A stretch of 64,000 nucleotides of DNA from Ophioderma brevispina (Eukaryota > Echinodermata > Ophiuroidea > Amphilepidida > Ophiodermatidae): NCBI GenBank assembly GCA_023653785.1, contig JAMKCH010001652.1:38540-102539 (forward strand). Direction: 5' to 3'. Below, piece after piece: positions 35,086-46,495 of this stretch. Numbering within the stretch: position 1 is the stretch's first letter; every line of letters begins with the position of its first letter. Position numbers and translations under genes: made by a program. The notes below the pieces were generated by a model that was not told the origin of the DNA, ran no database searches, and was given only the letters and a program-made list of their open reading frames with translations.

Positions 35086-35579
35086 TGGGTTGTGGGTTGA
35101 GGATGGAGGATGCAGTGAATCGGGTAAAGTGGGGGGGGAGGGGGTAAGTATGATTGCTGCAAGTGTGAGGTTAAATACGGCCACCTCGTTCACGTGGGAC
35201 AAACAGTGTGTGAAACTATGTTTGGAATTGGGGGGAAGGAAGGGGGGGGGGCAAGGTAGCAATCTGAACCAACAGAAAACAGGTGGGGTCCCAATTTCTT
35301 GGGTTTTCTATCTTAAATGGTCTTTCTGAGTGGCGTAATCTTGCACGGATTTGGTAAAATATAATGTCTGGGAAAAGGGAAAGTTGTCGCACGCCGACAA
35401 TTGACCTTTAACCTATACTTACCGGCAATCTGGCCTGCAAGCACGGCAATATGGCCTGCAAGCACCACATCTGAATTTTCAAGTGAACTGAGTGGGGCTC
35501 TTGTTTCGATCATTTGTGCCAAGTTTCATGCTTTTATCATAATCTGAACATTATTTTCACCCCTCGCCTAGACTATAAA

Positions 35580-37225
35580 TGTTAGTCATAGCAAACACCT
35601 TTTTTCACTTCATTTTCCACTCTGTCTTCAATTTAAATGCAATACTTGCTTCAAAATCTAGGCTCCTTGTTATCATTCCTATAGTTCTGTAGCGTCAGCC
35701 GCCGTCGTCTGCTTTAGTTTACCTACTGGACGCATGTCGGCGCTATTCCCCATGTAGTGATTTTGATGATGTAGCAGCGTTACATCGTTCACCGTGTTAT
35801 TTAGGCGAAGTGTCCGATCTTGTGTTATAGGATCATTGCTACCAGACAGAGACAGCATCATAACAAGCTGTGACCATGCAGTCATGACTTGAATTGAGCT
35901 TCTTTTCGGAGTGTTCCGGCTTGCAAACCCTACTCTTGTGGTTTCCATTCTAAAGACCTGTAAGGTAAAGTATGGGCATCGACTTGGCACGTTGTTGCTC
36001 GTCACCTCGCATGTTCCCAGCTTCACAAATAATATTATACGGGCTTCACAAATGTAGATGAAGAAAAGGAAACATCAACACAATGCCATCCATGACAGCT
36101 TCTCCGACCGGAGAGAGAGAGGGTTCCAGGGACGCGATATTTGTTTCCGTAGTTTACTTGCAGTTAACTTGTTAACTTGTGAAATTATACTATAGCGTCT
36201 ATTTCACTTAAAAAAAATATCGTGTTATTAAAGTGAACTCTGGCTATTAAAGATGATGCTGTAATCCATGCAAGTTACTGAACTACGCACATATTTTTGA
36301 ATATTTTTTGACTTTCTGATTTTTCTGATTTGGCAAATCACTGATAGTACCTTTAAATTAAGAAAATGTACTTGCTACCCTTTATTTCAAAATAATGGAC
36401 AGTAAACTGACCAATCAGAATGCTGAGGTAATAGAATCCACATTCGAAGTCACTTTGTGACGTCAAAAAGTATTCGACATACAAAAATCTTTGACGTCAC
36501 AAAAAGTATCCCACATCGAATAATCGAGTACAAACAATCCCTTAAAAATAATAATCTGTCAAGGGTGAGTTTCTTTTTGTGCGCAGTTAAGTGTATAATT
36601 TATACAACTAATGAGCAAAGCACGAAGAATGTGAGATAAGCATAGCTTTAAAAGAATGATAAAAGTCAACTGCAGCAATAAAATAGGTATATTAATCTCA
36701 GGTAAAGTGCAAGACAAAACACACCATAACAAATAGTTCAGTAAACTGTTTTCCATTATCATGATCGACAAGCATAACTGATAGTGATAAGCTTGAGCGA
36801 AGAAACAATATAGGATAGTAAAATAAAACTTTTATTTTATGGTATTTGTACAATAAATAACCACTTTAAAGGGTTACCCATGAGCAGGGTAAAATTCGAT
36901 GCCTCTTACAGCGCTTTAGAACTTTCTCAAAAATGAGTTGACATGCATTGTATACCATATATTGTTATACATGCTCTCTAGTTTTTGGAAACTATATCAT
37001 TTCATCCAGGTTGCCATGGTAAATGAAAAAAAAATGTGATTGACTAAACACGGGCACGAACAAACAGAACTGCTTACCGAAATCTCACAATCCCACCATA
37101 CTTGGTGGAAGATATTCATGGATATAATCAATACGCACAACCGTTAAGCCGGATTTTAGATACGTATACGATTTCCATGGTAACTGGGAATTAACCAATC
37201 AGGTAATTTTGACAGCTTGATCATA
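35580..37225. other. Unannotated stretch with a candidate minus-strand frame
   Basis: The minus frame at 35679-36026 (115 codons) starts after an acceptor-like CTTTACCTTACAG and contains SGSNDPITQDRTLRLNNTVN. The DNA under SNDPITQD (31 nt with 2 mismatches) also occurs at about 27967 and, less well, at about 29887. So this is more likely a repeat than a host exon. The rest holds nothing recognisable except the CRE-like pair. Confidence 0.4.
36457..36500. promoter_or_regulatory. Paired CRE-like palindromes
   Basis: TGACGTCA occurs twice about 33 bp apart within a short direct repeat (TGACGTCA(C)AAAAAGTAT). It matches the full CREB/ATF site. No gene is adjacent, so a regulatory role is only possible. 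Confidence 0.3.
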
Positions 37226-37875
37226 ACTAGATTTGCTTTATATAAGTCCGGCGGTATGCTGGTATGCCTTGCAAAAAGAGTCCGCACAAAATGTTTTGAT
37301 GGTTTCTGGGCAACATTGACCTGCTGATTCCAGATCTTTAGGGTGCAATTTTGCCATCTTTGAGCATTTTGAGATAGGGAAGGAGTACATTAACAGGGAC
37401 GAATTTTGTAAATTTTTCACACAGGGTTAAAAGGTGTATAACCATTCTAAAGATTAAGGGGGATCGCCCGATTTAAGGATATGAAGTTTTCATCTTAATT
37501 GATTGGCCTTCACTCCAAACCCCACCTGTAAAGTTTCGCGCCGATATTTCAATCCGTTTTGATGCGAGAGCTAAAAACGGGATTTTGTAAGCCCCATAGA
37601 GTATATGTAAAATTAATACTGGTCGACCAAATTGTTGCATATTTTCGCTCATAACTTCCAAACCAAACATCCTTTGGCTCTAAGATTTCACAGGGTAAAT
37701 GAGAAAAATAGTAGCTTTCGTCTGATACCAAAATATTGACGACTTCCGGTAAAATCTGGGGCTTCAGGGGACGAGGCTATTAGCGATCGAGCCATGGACC
37801 TTTAAGAAAGTATAATTTGCTATATCATCAACCTTTTGTGTTTGCTCGCCCGGCCAAAACTGTTCAAGGTCATCA

Positions 37876-37885
37876 TGGGGGGGGG

Positions 37886-37928
<43 letters not shown>

Positions 37929-37931
37929 GGG
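37876..37931 (+). repeat. G-run / A-run / G-run block
   Basis: A run of about 9-10 G, then about 34 A, then 10-11 G. It may be a true simple repeat or a compressed assembly of one. Confidence 0.8.
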
Positions 37932-38111
37932 TACACATTTTATAATGAACTGTTTGCTTTCAAATTGTTCGTAAAACTATGGGAAAGTTGCAAGAGGAAA
38001 TATGTATTTACCATAATATGTTAATCACCTCAAAGTATGTACCAGAGGCCAGAGTGCTGATCCCCATAGACTTTGTGGGCCTTAACGCTACTTCCCCCTT
38101 AATCATATCCC

Positions 38112-38284
38112 GGTGTGGCAGGAGATAATAGTCCTCCGGACTCACAGTCGTCCGGGAACAATGATGAACAATAGGGCAATCGATTCAGTTGACTCTTCAC
38201 GCAACATTAGTTTCACGCTTTATTCCGTTGCCGTCTATGGAGCCCGAACTATGATACCTGCCGGACTATGATTACTTTCACACC
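38112..38284 (+). mobile_element. MITE family M1, copy c
   Basis: It starts GGTGTGGCAGGAGATAATAG and ends GATTACTTTCACACC. GGTGTG/CACACC are inverted ends, and subterminal ATAGTCCTCCGG and CCGGACTATGA pair. Core: CAATCGATTCAGTTGACTCT. It is nearly identical to copy d, so both look recently active. Confidence 0.85.
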
Positions 38285-38860
38285 CTGTCAAACAAATCCC
38301 ATAACATGTATTTTACATTACTATCTATAAGCATGGAGAATTTCAGCCCATTTTGAGGGAACGAACGGTGCATTATAACTTATTTTACCACATGGTGACC
38401 TTGAACATTTTAAGCCGACTGCGTGTGTTAAAAGACATTTGGAGATGTCCTAGACATAGCAAAATATACCTTTTTTAATCCTTAGAACAATTAGACGAAC
38501 ATGTCTGTACACCTTTTAATCCCGTAGTGCAAATTTTACAAATTTGACCCATGTTAATTACCCTCTTCCATATCTGAAAATGCTCAAGGATTCAAAAGTT
38601 GCATCATCAAGATTTGGAATCAGCAGGTCAATATTGCCTAGAAACTATCAACACATTTCGTGCAGACTCGTTTGCAAGGTCATATGCAAGGTTTATGGTT
38701 CTACCGCTGGACTATATCGACGATGGAAAAAGTATAAATATTGGTGAAATATAAATAGTGTATATATAAATATATACCGTTCTTATACTAAACGCTAGGA
38801 GAGAGATGGACACCTTTCGGACCTAACACCTATAGATATCTAACGCTCCTCTACCATCCA

Positions 38861-39104
38861 TGGCTTGTTATCTCAATTGGCAAGAGCGCCGTGCTAGTAA
38901 TACGGAGGTTGCCAGTGTGGCAAGGAGATATAGTCCTCCGGGCTCACAGTCCGGGAACAATAGTGAACAATAGGGCAATCGATTCAGTTGACTCTTCACG
39001 CAACATTACCTTCACGCTTTATTCCGTTGTCGTCTATAGAGCCCGGACTATGATACCTGCCGGACTATGATTACTTTCACACCGGTTCGAATCCGGCCAA
39101 GCGC
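38861..39104 (+). pseudogene. tRNA-Thr(AGT)-like sequence split by a MITE
   Basis: The left part (38861-38913) has a D-arm CTCAATTGGCAAGAG and an anticodon stem-loop CCGTG-CTAGTAA-TACGG, giving anticodon AGT. The right part (39084-39104) starts GGTTCGAATCCGGCC and supplies the T-loop and 3' acceptor strand CAAGC, which pairs with GCTTG at 38863-38867. A T5 run follows at about 39111, as expected for a Pol III terminator. The M1 MITE copy d is inserted in the 5' strand of the T-arm and destroys the gene. It could be a SINE head and not a tRNA gene, but the cloverleaf is good once the MITE is mentally removed. Confidence 0.6.
38914..39083 (+). mobile_element. MITE family M1, copy d (in a tRNA T-arm)
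   Basis: It starts AGTGTGGCAAGGAGATATAG and ends GATTACTTTCACACC. It is 170 bp and highly similar to copy c. The empty site is visible in the neighbouring duplicate (39321-39375). The left junction lies after GTTGCC and the right junction before GGTTCGAATCC. Any target duplication is at most CC/CCGG and cannot be told from the ends. Confidence 0.85.
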
Positions 39105-39320
39105 ACATGGGTTTTTATTTAACACTTGTGTTTGCTGGCCATCTCCAGGGAAAGACTAATAAATAGTCATCCTGTCTACCAGGTAGTTAAAATTCAAACC
39201 AATATATAAATATTGTATATATAAATACACTGTTTTGATACTATCCGCTAAGAGAGTGATGGACGGACACCTTTCGGACCTAACACATATAGATGATATC
39301 TAACACTCCTCTGCTAATCC

Positions 39321-39375
39321 TGGCTTGGCAAGAGCGCCGTGCTAGTAATACGGACGGTTCGAATCCGGCCAAGCG
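39321..39375 (+). pseudogene. tRNA-Thr-like relic, uninterrupted
   Basis: The same sequence as the split copy without the MITE: GGCTTG, then GGCAAGAGCGCCGTGCTAGT, then GGTTCGAATCCGGCC. It has lost about 9 nt of the D-arm and several nt of the variable region, so it would not fold as a functional tRNA. Confidence 0.6.
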
Positions 39376-39456
39376 CACATGGGTTTTTATTTAACACTTG
39401 TGTTTGCTGGCCACCTCCAGAGAAAGATTAATAAATACCCATCCTTGTCTATCTGG

Positions 39457-40599
39457 AGAACTAATTATTTACAATTTTAAATGGTTCTTGTATATCAATG
39501 ATCTTCCTGTAACATGAAATGGATGACACAACAACATCATTAGAAAGATCTGGGCAATCTAAGACGCCGTAGATCGAAGAAATCTGAGAAATACGCTGAG
39601 TGGTCCCCTCTGAACAATAGTTCTCCCAATATGTGTCTGGGCAACACCAAAACTTATCACACCCCCAGGTTCAGGACCAAACGATATGGCAATAGTCCCA
39701 TTCCCTATCTTACTCAGCTTCTGGATTGATTTTTATACTCATCTTTACCTTTTACCTTACGCAAAATATCACCTCCTATATAGGACCTGATATTTTGCGA
39801 AACAGATTTTGTTGGTAGATTTCCACTGAAATATTTGACTATATTGCACTAGTGCAGTGCTTCTTTTTCGGCTAATGCCTTTCATTTAAAGGTGATATTT
39901 TGCGAAACAGATTTTGATTTTCTTGTACAATTTGAATTCAAATAAACTGTAAGATTCTTCTGAAATACTTTCACTAAGTTTTTGAGTCAACATGACATTA
40001 GTTGCAATCGCATTTGCATCTTACCATGTGTTTAAAATTACCCCTCTTCCCACCTTAAAAATATGTTTCGCTTGTTTCGTTTCGTTTCGTTTTGTTGCGC
40101 AAAATATCATAAGCCTTTAATACACTAAAATTCACTTGAATCTGATCTCTGTTGCGGAGTCTTCCCCTAGTTTGACAAGTATACGTGTTCAATTTCTATT
40201 ATCACTCTGTGATCATGCGAGTTTTCCACATCAAGAAAATGCCTAATAATAGTATGTTTCCAGTGCGTTTGTGAAATATGATCTGATACCTCTTCAAAAA
40301 GTTTTTTTAATGGCTGTCATTTTAAAATCTGATATATTTTTTGGCATACTGCTGTTTTTCTCCTTCCAAATGACGTATTTCGAATCAATGACAATAGTGT
40401 AATGATTTCTAAATATTTAGGCCTACAGAACACTTTGCTCCGGCTACACAATTTTTTTTTTACAAATGATTTTTTTAGAAGCAGAATATCGTGGCCCACT
40501 TCCAATATAGTCCTTGTTGGTTGAAATTTCAACTTGTACTATATACCTTTTTCAATAGGACTTTCAAATTCAATGCATTTTTGGCTTATGAAAGTTTCC
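39457..40599. other. Unannotated AT-rich stretch
   Basis: A phrase of the type GATATTTTGCGAAACAGATTTTG is repeated at about 39790 and 39893. A TTTCGTTTCG run lies at about 40075. No gene is supported. Confidence 0.4.
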
Positions 40600-41062
40600 A
40601 ATAAAAAAGCTTACAATATAAATCAGCCATATTGTCAGACATCCCTTGAGCTAATGGCCAGCCCACTATTGATAATTATGGTAACCTTTACTTTTATGCC
40701 AGCACGTCTTTTCCATAAGTATGAAAAGGAAATCACCACAAGTTTAAAGCCGCGTGTTCTAATGCTATTGATTGCTGGTGCGCTTTTGGTTCGGGCTCTG
40801 ATTGTACTTCATGAATACTCTGTATGTCGTTTACTATTTGCAAATTGGGTTGTATTGCAGGTTATTTTGGCTTTGAACGTAGTTTACACGGGTGTGCGTG
40901 CACTTTGCCAGCATGTACAGATATTAGTCTGAGGAAATCTTAATGTTAGCTTAATGTGTCAATAAACCTAATGGTTAGTTCTCACGTCTGGATTGTTTCT
41001 CGTTTGTCAGTATGCTCAATGAATGCAGAAATGCAGTTTTGCTCATAGGAAAAGTGTTTCGG

Positions 41063-41155
41063 AACAGTAGTGTGTGTGGTTGTGTGTGTGTGGGTAGCGC
41101 GGTGTGAGTGCGTGTATGTATGTATGTATGGGTATGTTGTTTGTGTGCATGTGTA
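41063..41155. repeat. GT/GTAT microsatellite
   Basis: A GTGTGTGG / GTATGTATG run, present again at about 45968-46040. Confidence 0.85.
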
Positions 41156-41159
41156 CTTT

Positions 41160-41582
41160 CGAGAACCAAAAGGACGTCTTTCGAAAGACAGTCCTCGGAA
41201 GTAGAACAAAGGTCCTTGGAAGTAGAAAGAAGTTCATCTGATGTACTACGATGGTCCTCGGAAGCAGAATAAATGTCCTCGGGACCGTAGAAACAAAGTT
41301 CCTCGGACGTAGAATGAAGTTCAGTCGGAATGTACGACGAGGTCCTCGGAAGTAGAACAAAGTCTCGGAAGTAGACTAAGTCCTCGGAGCGGAAAATGTT
41401 CCCTCGACCAGAACGAAGCGTCATCGTATGTATTACGACGGTCCTCGGAAGAAAACAAAGGTCCTCGGAAAATATTATATCATCATCTTATTTCACAAAG
41501 TACTCGGAAACAGTAGAACGAAGGACTTTTGTTCTACTTCGAGGACCTTTCGTTCTAATTTGAGAGGACCCTCGTATTTAGC
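41160..41582. repeat. TCCTCGGAAGTAGAAC minisatellite with inverted end units
   Basis: Units of about 20-24 bp with core GTCCTCGGAAGTAGAACAAA recur across the block, mixed with GATGTACTACGATGGTCCTC units. The last units are inverted (TTCTACTTCGAGGACCTTT), forming a hairpin near 41508-41562. A paralogous block is at 46080-46495. Confidence 0.9.
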
Positions 41583-43762
41583 TCCGATGATGTGGTCAAA
41601 ACACTGTCACTGCTGTTCTCATATACTTTCTGTCAACTTTTCAGTTGCTAAAAATAACTACGAGAATTCTATAGACATAACCTTCACTTTAAACTACTTA
41701 TTAATAAATATATAAAAAACCAAAATGAAATATCAAAGACTTAAAAAATGAAATATTAATATAAATCAAAATAAGTTGAAAAATGTCACTTTTTCTATTT
41801 TGTGAGTATTTTGCCTTTTAATTTCCCGCCCAAAAGCTTACTCGAAAAACGATTCCGACAATCCACATCGCAGGCCAATGGTTGACGTCAAAGTGATGAC
41901 CACAATAATTTATGTCGTGTGACCATCATATCGCTAGTGTTGCCAACTTCATAATAATTAATCACAACGAAATGAAACAAAATATGTCATTCTGTAACTT
42001 TTTTTCTATTTTATTATTACTTCATTAATTCCATCAATATTACAGGTAGTGTCAGCAATAAACAATTCGAGTAAACACGATGTTTTGTTCATCACTTGAC
42101 GTCACGAGTTGGGGCGCTATTTGATCAATGAAGCCGAGTGGCGAAAAATCCGCCCTTTTCTTCCGCATGTCAAAAAAGCAACAAAAAAAAATTAAAAAAT
42201 GCCTCTATTTTGTTAATTTACATCAAAATTGATTATTTTTTTCGGGAATTCGTGAGTAGGTCAATAAATTGATGAATGTAACGGTCAAACTGAGCTTGCA
42301 AAAATCTTGACATTAATTCCGTTTTAAAGGCCACGACACCGATGTCTCAAATTGGTACAACCAAAATCGCCGCCTCCTATTTTTTTTATCAAAGTACATT
42401 TTTGAACTTTGGTATTGAAAATGGTTGCAGTAAAAACCTTTAAGTGCTAATTTTAACGCGCCACCCCCCTCTTGTCAAGAATTCCGAATTTTCTGCATTG
42501 TTTACTAATAAAGTCGGGATCCGACTTTTATTATCCACCAAAACAGTCGTGGCATCTTCAAGACCCACTTTATTAAAGTACTTTTATGTCTTTTTTCACA
42601 AAAAGAATAGTAATATAAGGTTTTTATTATGACCTCCACCAAACACTTAATAGCAATTTAGTGACAAAGTGGGACTTTTGATTTTGAATTAAAATGACTG
42701 ATCGTGCGCTTAAGCTATCCTGCAAAGTTCAAATAACGTTTGAAGTCCTTCGGGAGAATTCACTGATATAGTGGGAGGGTGCTTTAAGGTGAATCAAACT
42801 GAAACTCGATTTTACGTAACATAGAACTTCCCCTCCCTTTTTTGAACATTTGAGTATAAATCTTTTCACAGTAATGTGAATATTCAACAAATACGAAAGC
42901 AATATTGTAAGATTTCTGCTATCCAAAATGCTGTTCACCAAATGATGAATTATTTAGTATTATAACATGCAGCCAGGAATGATTTTTTAAAAACAAAATA
43001 AATTCACTAAACTAATGATTGCAAAAAACCAAAAGAAGACAACCCTGCAATAATCAGAGCTCATTAAACACGTGTTCAAGGGCCTAATTTTACTGTGAAT
43101 ATCGGTGATTACTTTAAAACAACGATTTCTTTCAAATGGTTTCATCGTTTGGGATAGCCTTACATTTGGCATTTTCCAAAATATCTTCTCTGTGATGCAA
43201 GAGATTTGGCAACTGCTGCAGGTGTGTCCAAAACAGCATGCTTCGCGAACACCACAAATTTAACCAATTAAGCATTTAAATAATCAAGATATTAACTACC
43301 AAACAAAGGCGATCTTTATTGTTTGTTTTCAGTTATAGCTTATGGCCTATCTTCCTAAACCGTTACGGACACGTGCATTGTGACATGCCAAAGGTGCGGA
43401 AATCAATAGCCAATGTGCAGTGACCTTTTCTACCAAATAATGGTTTTCGGTTTTTATTGTTTTCTTAATTACACAACTACGTCCAAACTAAATGACAATG
43501 GTACTGGCTACATCACCACATTAATTTTGAAAACACAACCGAACGTGAATTCTACGCTTACTACAGCACCTGCTAGTAGTGGTGTACCTCCAGAATACCC
43601 CTTCTGCCACGCAGTAGTGTTTTGACCATACCACCCATGCTCAGGAGCAGGTTCCCTCACTAACCTCAAAGGGCAGCTATTGAGCTTTCTTATCTTTTTT
43701 GACTTAGATTTTCCCCTCTAACCTGAAAAAAATGATGAAATTTTATATATTTGAAAAAGAAT

Positions 43763-43832
43763 CGTAGCGGATTCGGAACCCGAGACCACTGTATCTTGAG
43801 GTAAGCCACCTAACGACAAGACCAGTGAGGAT
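43763..43832 (-). repeat. tRNA-like sequence in the U block
   Basis: The minus strand reads CACTGGTCTTGTCGTTAGGT, then GGCTTACCTCAAGATACAG, then a B box broken by one base (GGGTTCCGAATCC). The copy at 48828-48900 keeps the B box intact. Confidence 0.5.
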
Positions 43833-45059
43833 TGTGTGCCAGATTTGCAATTCTATCATTGAATAACATTTACGGAATACATCGCAGCTACACTATTGTG
43901 GTCACAATCAATCATGTGAATAGCTCCGCTCTGAATGTTGCCTCAACCCATGCTCCAGGAGCATAGGTGGTGGTCAAAATCTCACACTTTATGCCATCCC
44001 CTTCTCAATTACTGACGCAGGAAGGCTCACCAGTGAGCGGCGTCAGTGAGCTCAGTTGATATTTTTACCTGAATAAGTGAGCCCTAGTCCTATCAGCAAA
44101 CACCAAAGAAGCCCGATTTAGTTTGGTTATTGTAATTCACCATCATAAGCATGGCCAGAAAAGCTTAAAAAAAATACATACAGATATTTAAAGGTCTATT
44201 TTGATTGGTTACTCCCAAAGAGTGTATCATGGCAAGAGAAGCTTTACCTCGTCTTACCAAGGGGGGGGGGATCACCCCCTACTGAACTTTGCTCCGGTGC
44301 GCTAAAATGCCACAAAAAAAAAGTTTTTTAAAGCTTCCAGGGTAATCATTTTATCATCCATTCCGGTCATGTTATATAGCGACAAATTGAAGGTGGCAAC
44401 CTTCCACCGGGGTATATCCGTCAGTCGGGGGTGGGGGGGATTGCCACCCAAGATAGTTTATATTACATTTTTGAATTTATTATGCACAGTATTGCTCCTA
44501 TAACTATACCTTATGTAAAACTAGTCAATAGCCACATTTAGAGCTGAAACCGCATGAATCCGAATATTCCTACCTTTGTTTTAGCGCAAAAGCCTTTGAC
44601 CTATAGACCAACTCTCCTTATAATACGTAAATTTATCCGACTGTAAATCTAGCCAATATATATTGACCTGGAACAAATTTCTTCAAACTGTAAACAAATC
44701 GCGCCTCCTATTTTTTCATCAATCCATTTTTTTGTTACGTGTGTTTGCAATGGTTGTAGTAAAATCTCCTCTAAGTGGATAAGCTTAACGCGCCGTATTT
44801 GTCAAGAAATTACGATTTTTTTTTCGGTCCATTGTTTTTCTAAAAAAAATGGATCCCGACTTTTATTATCACCAAACAGGTCGTAAATGAATGCATCTTC
44901 AAGACCACTTTAATTAAAGTACTTTACTGTCTGTTTTTTTCACAAGAATAGTCATATAAGTGTTTATATGAACAAACACTTATAGCAAAGTGGGAATTTC
45001 CAGGGGGGGCCACTTGTATTTTTAGGTAGGGTATCATGCTCGTGTATGGGCCTCCAAAA

Positions 45060-45295
45060 ACCGGTACCCTAAGCGCGTATTCCACTTTGGCCAAGAAAAC
45101 AACCCTAAGCACGTATTTTGGTTGATTTTTGCTACCCTAAACAAGTACTTTGGGGTTTTGATTTTGCTAACCCTTAACAAGTGTTTGGGGTTTAATTTTA
45201 CTATCCTAAAACAAGTAATTTTACATCACAGTTTTAAAATAACCCTAAACAGTATTTTGACTCATTTTGCTTACCCTAAACGAGTACATTTATAA
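45060..45295. repeat. Short tandem array, ~32-bp period
   Basis: About six units of the form CTACCCTAAACAAGTA-TTTTGGGTTTATTTTG. The CCCTAAAC word resembles telomere repeats, but the period and divergence make this an interstitial minisatellite. Confidence 0.8.
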
Positions 45296-46079
45296 ATACA
45301 TAGGCGTTAACCATACACTAACAGTTACAATCTCTGCCCTGTATAAAGGGGAAATATTTAGACATGATTTCATTGAAGTTTTCGTGTATTTTTATTTCAC
45401 TCTTATGTGTAAAAGCATCAATTTTGCGCCTTATCTTGGGCCCTTAAGTTTAAATTTTTTATCCATTACATTTAATAAATTTCAATTAAATCAGCCATAT
45501 TGGTCAGACCATCCCTTGAGCTAATGGCCAGCCACACTATTTGAGAATTATGGTAACTTTAACTTATGGGCCAAGCACGGCCTTCTTTTTTCCATACGTA
45601 TGAAAAGAAGGAAATCACCACAATTTAAAATAACCGTGTTCAATGGCTATTGATTCCTTGGTGCGCTTTTGGTTCGGGCTCACTACGGTTTTTTACTTCT
45701 GAATTTCTGTAATGTCGTTTACCTATTTGCAATTGGTTGTAATTCGCATGGGGGTTATTTTGACATTGAACTTAGTTTACACGGGTGCACGTTTCCAGCA
45801 TGTACAGAATATTAGTCTGAGGAAATCTATAATGTACGCTTATGTGTGCAAGTAACCTAATTTTGTTCTCCTCAGGTCCGGATTTTTTTTGTCCCTCGTT
45901 TTTTCAAGTATGCTCAATGAATGCAGAAATGCAGTTTTTGTTCCTAGGTAAAAGTGTTCGGAACCGGTAGTGTATTGTGTGTGTGTTGTGTGCGCGTGTG
46001 GGTGCGTGTCTGATATGTCTGTGTAGGCTGTTTGTTTGTGCATGTGGTACTTTTGGAGAACACAAAGGAATTCCCTTTC

Positions 46080-46495
46080 CGAATAAATGTCCTCGAACGT
46101 AGAACCACATGTCCGCGGCAGTAGAAAGAGTTCAAAAAAAACCTCTGAAAATGTACTACGATGGTCCTCGGAACAGAAATCAATTCCTCGGACTTAGAAC
46201 AAAGGCCTCGTACGTAGAAGAGAAGTTCATCGATGTACTACTGATGGGTCCCTCGGAAGTAGAACAAAGGTCCTCGGAGTAGAAATTGTCCTCGGAAGCA
46301 GGAACATGTCCTCGGAGTAGAACGAAAGTCAATCGGATTTATTAAACGATGGTCCTCGGAAGTAAAACAAAGGTCTCGGAAGTATATATAAATCATCTTT
46401 ATTTTTCATCAAAGGTCCGCGAAGTAGAACGAAGGACCTGTTCTACTTCCGAGGACCTTTGTTCTACTTTGATGACATCGGAGTACCTCCATGAT
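46080..46495. repeat. TCCTCGGAAGTAGAAC minisatellite, second block
   Basis: Paralogue of 41160-41582 with the same unit mix and the same terminal inverted units (GTTCTACTTCCGAGGACC near 46440). Confidence 0.9.

Larger units (their letters stand above)
31748..35577. mobile_element. 3.8-kb element with 20-bp terminal inverted repeats
   Basis: The left end is TATAGGTCTAGGCGAGGGGTG (31748-31768). The right end is the complement of TATAGTCTAGGCGAGGGGTG (35558-35577). A third left end lies at 29618-29637, cut off by the tandem duplication. The interior contains minus-strand stretches with protein-like runs (32414-33296, heavily interrupted by stops) and a plus-strand LINE relic. I do not recognise a transposase. 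Treating the two ends as one element is an inference from spacing and orientation. Confidence 0.55.
37230..38735. repeat. Inverted-repeat element hosting a MITE
   Basis: The left arm (37230-37460) reappears inverted at about 38495-38735. Shared words include TTGACCTGCTGATTCCA, ACCTTGCA and GATTAAAAGGTGTA. The interior holds a G-A-G homopolymer block and MITE M1 copy c. No coding capacity is evident. Confidence 0.7.
38745..39456. repeat. Tandem duplication carrying tRNA-Thr-like sequences
   Basis: Copy 1 (about 38745-39190, including a MITE) and copy 2 (about 39205-39456) share GACACCTTTCGGACCTAACA, TCTAACGCTCCTCT-like sequence, the tRNA-like part, and GTTTTTATTTAACACTTGTG then TTTGCTGGCCA. 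Removing the MITE makes the two colinear apart from small deletions. Confidence 0.85.
40600..45010. repeat. Nested segmental duplication, copy A
   Basis: The order is an X block (AATCAGCCATATTG... at 40618, GT run, TCCTCGG minisatellite), then a U block (about 42340-44690), then the start of a second U block (44690-45010). The same order returns at 45490-51230. Differences are mainly 1-3 nt indels plus substitutions. No coding gene was recognised; the 132-codon plus frame at 40534-40932 is not conserved in copy B. Confidence 0.85.

Noticed and set aside
34015..35262. Minus-strand P/S/T-rich open frames of up to 247 codons
   Set aside because: They are antisense to a decayed LINE reverse transcriptase on the plus strand, which has recognisable motifs in order.
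38861..39375. Functional tRNA-Thr genes
   Set aside because: One copy is split by a MITE and the other has lost part of the D-arm and variable region.
40534..40932. 132-codon plus frame with hydrophobic segments, possibly a membrane protein
   Set aside because: It lies in a duplicated repeat, and the paralogous stretch at about 45490-45800 is broken by frameshifts, so coding is not conserved.
40975..41424. 149-codon minus frame with repeated TSEDL/STSE residues
   Set aside because: It is a translation of the TCCTCGG minisatellite.
45060..45295. Interstitial telomere because of CCCTAAAC words
   Set aside because: The period is about 32 bp and the units are diverged. There is no (TTAGGG)n or (TTTAGGG)n run.
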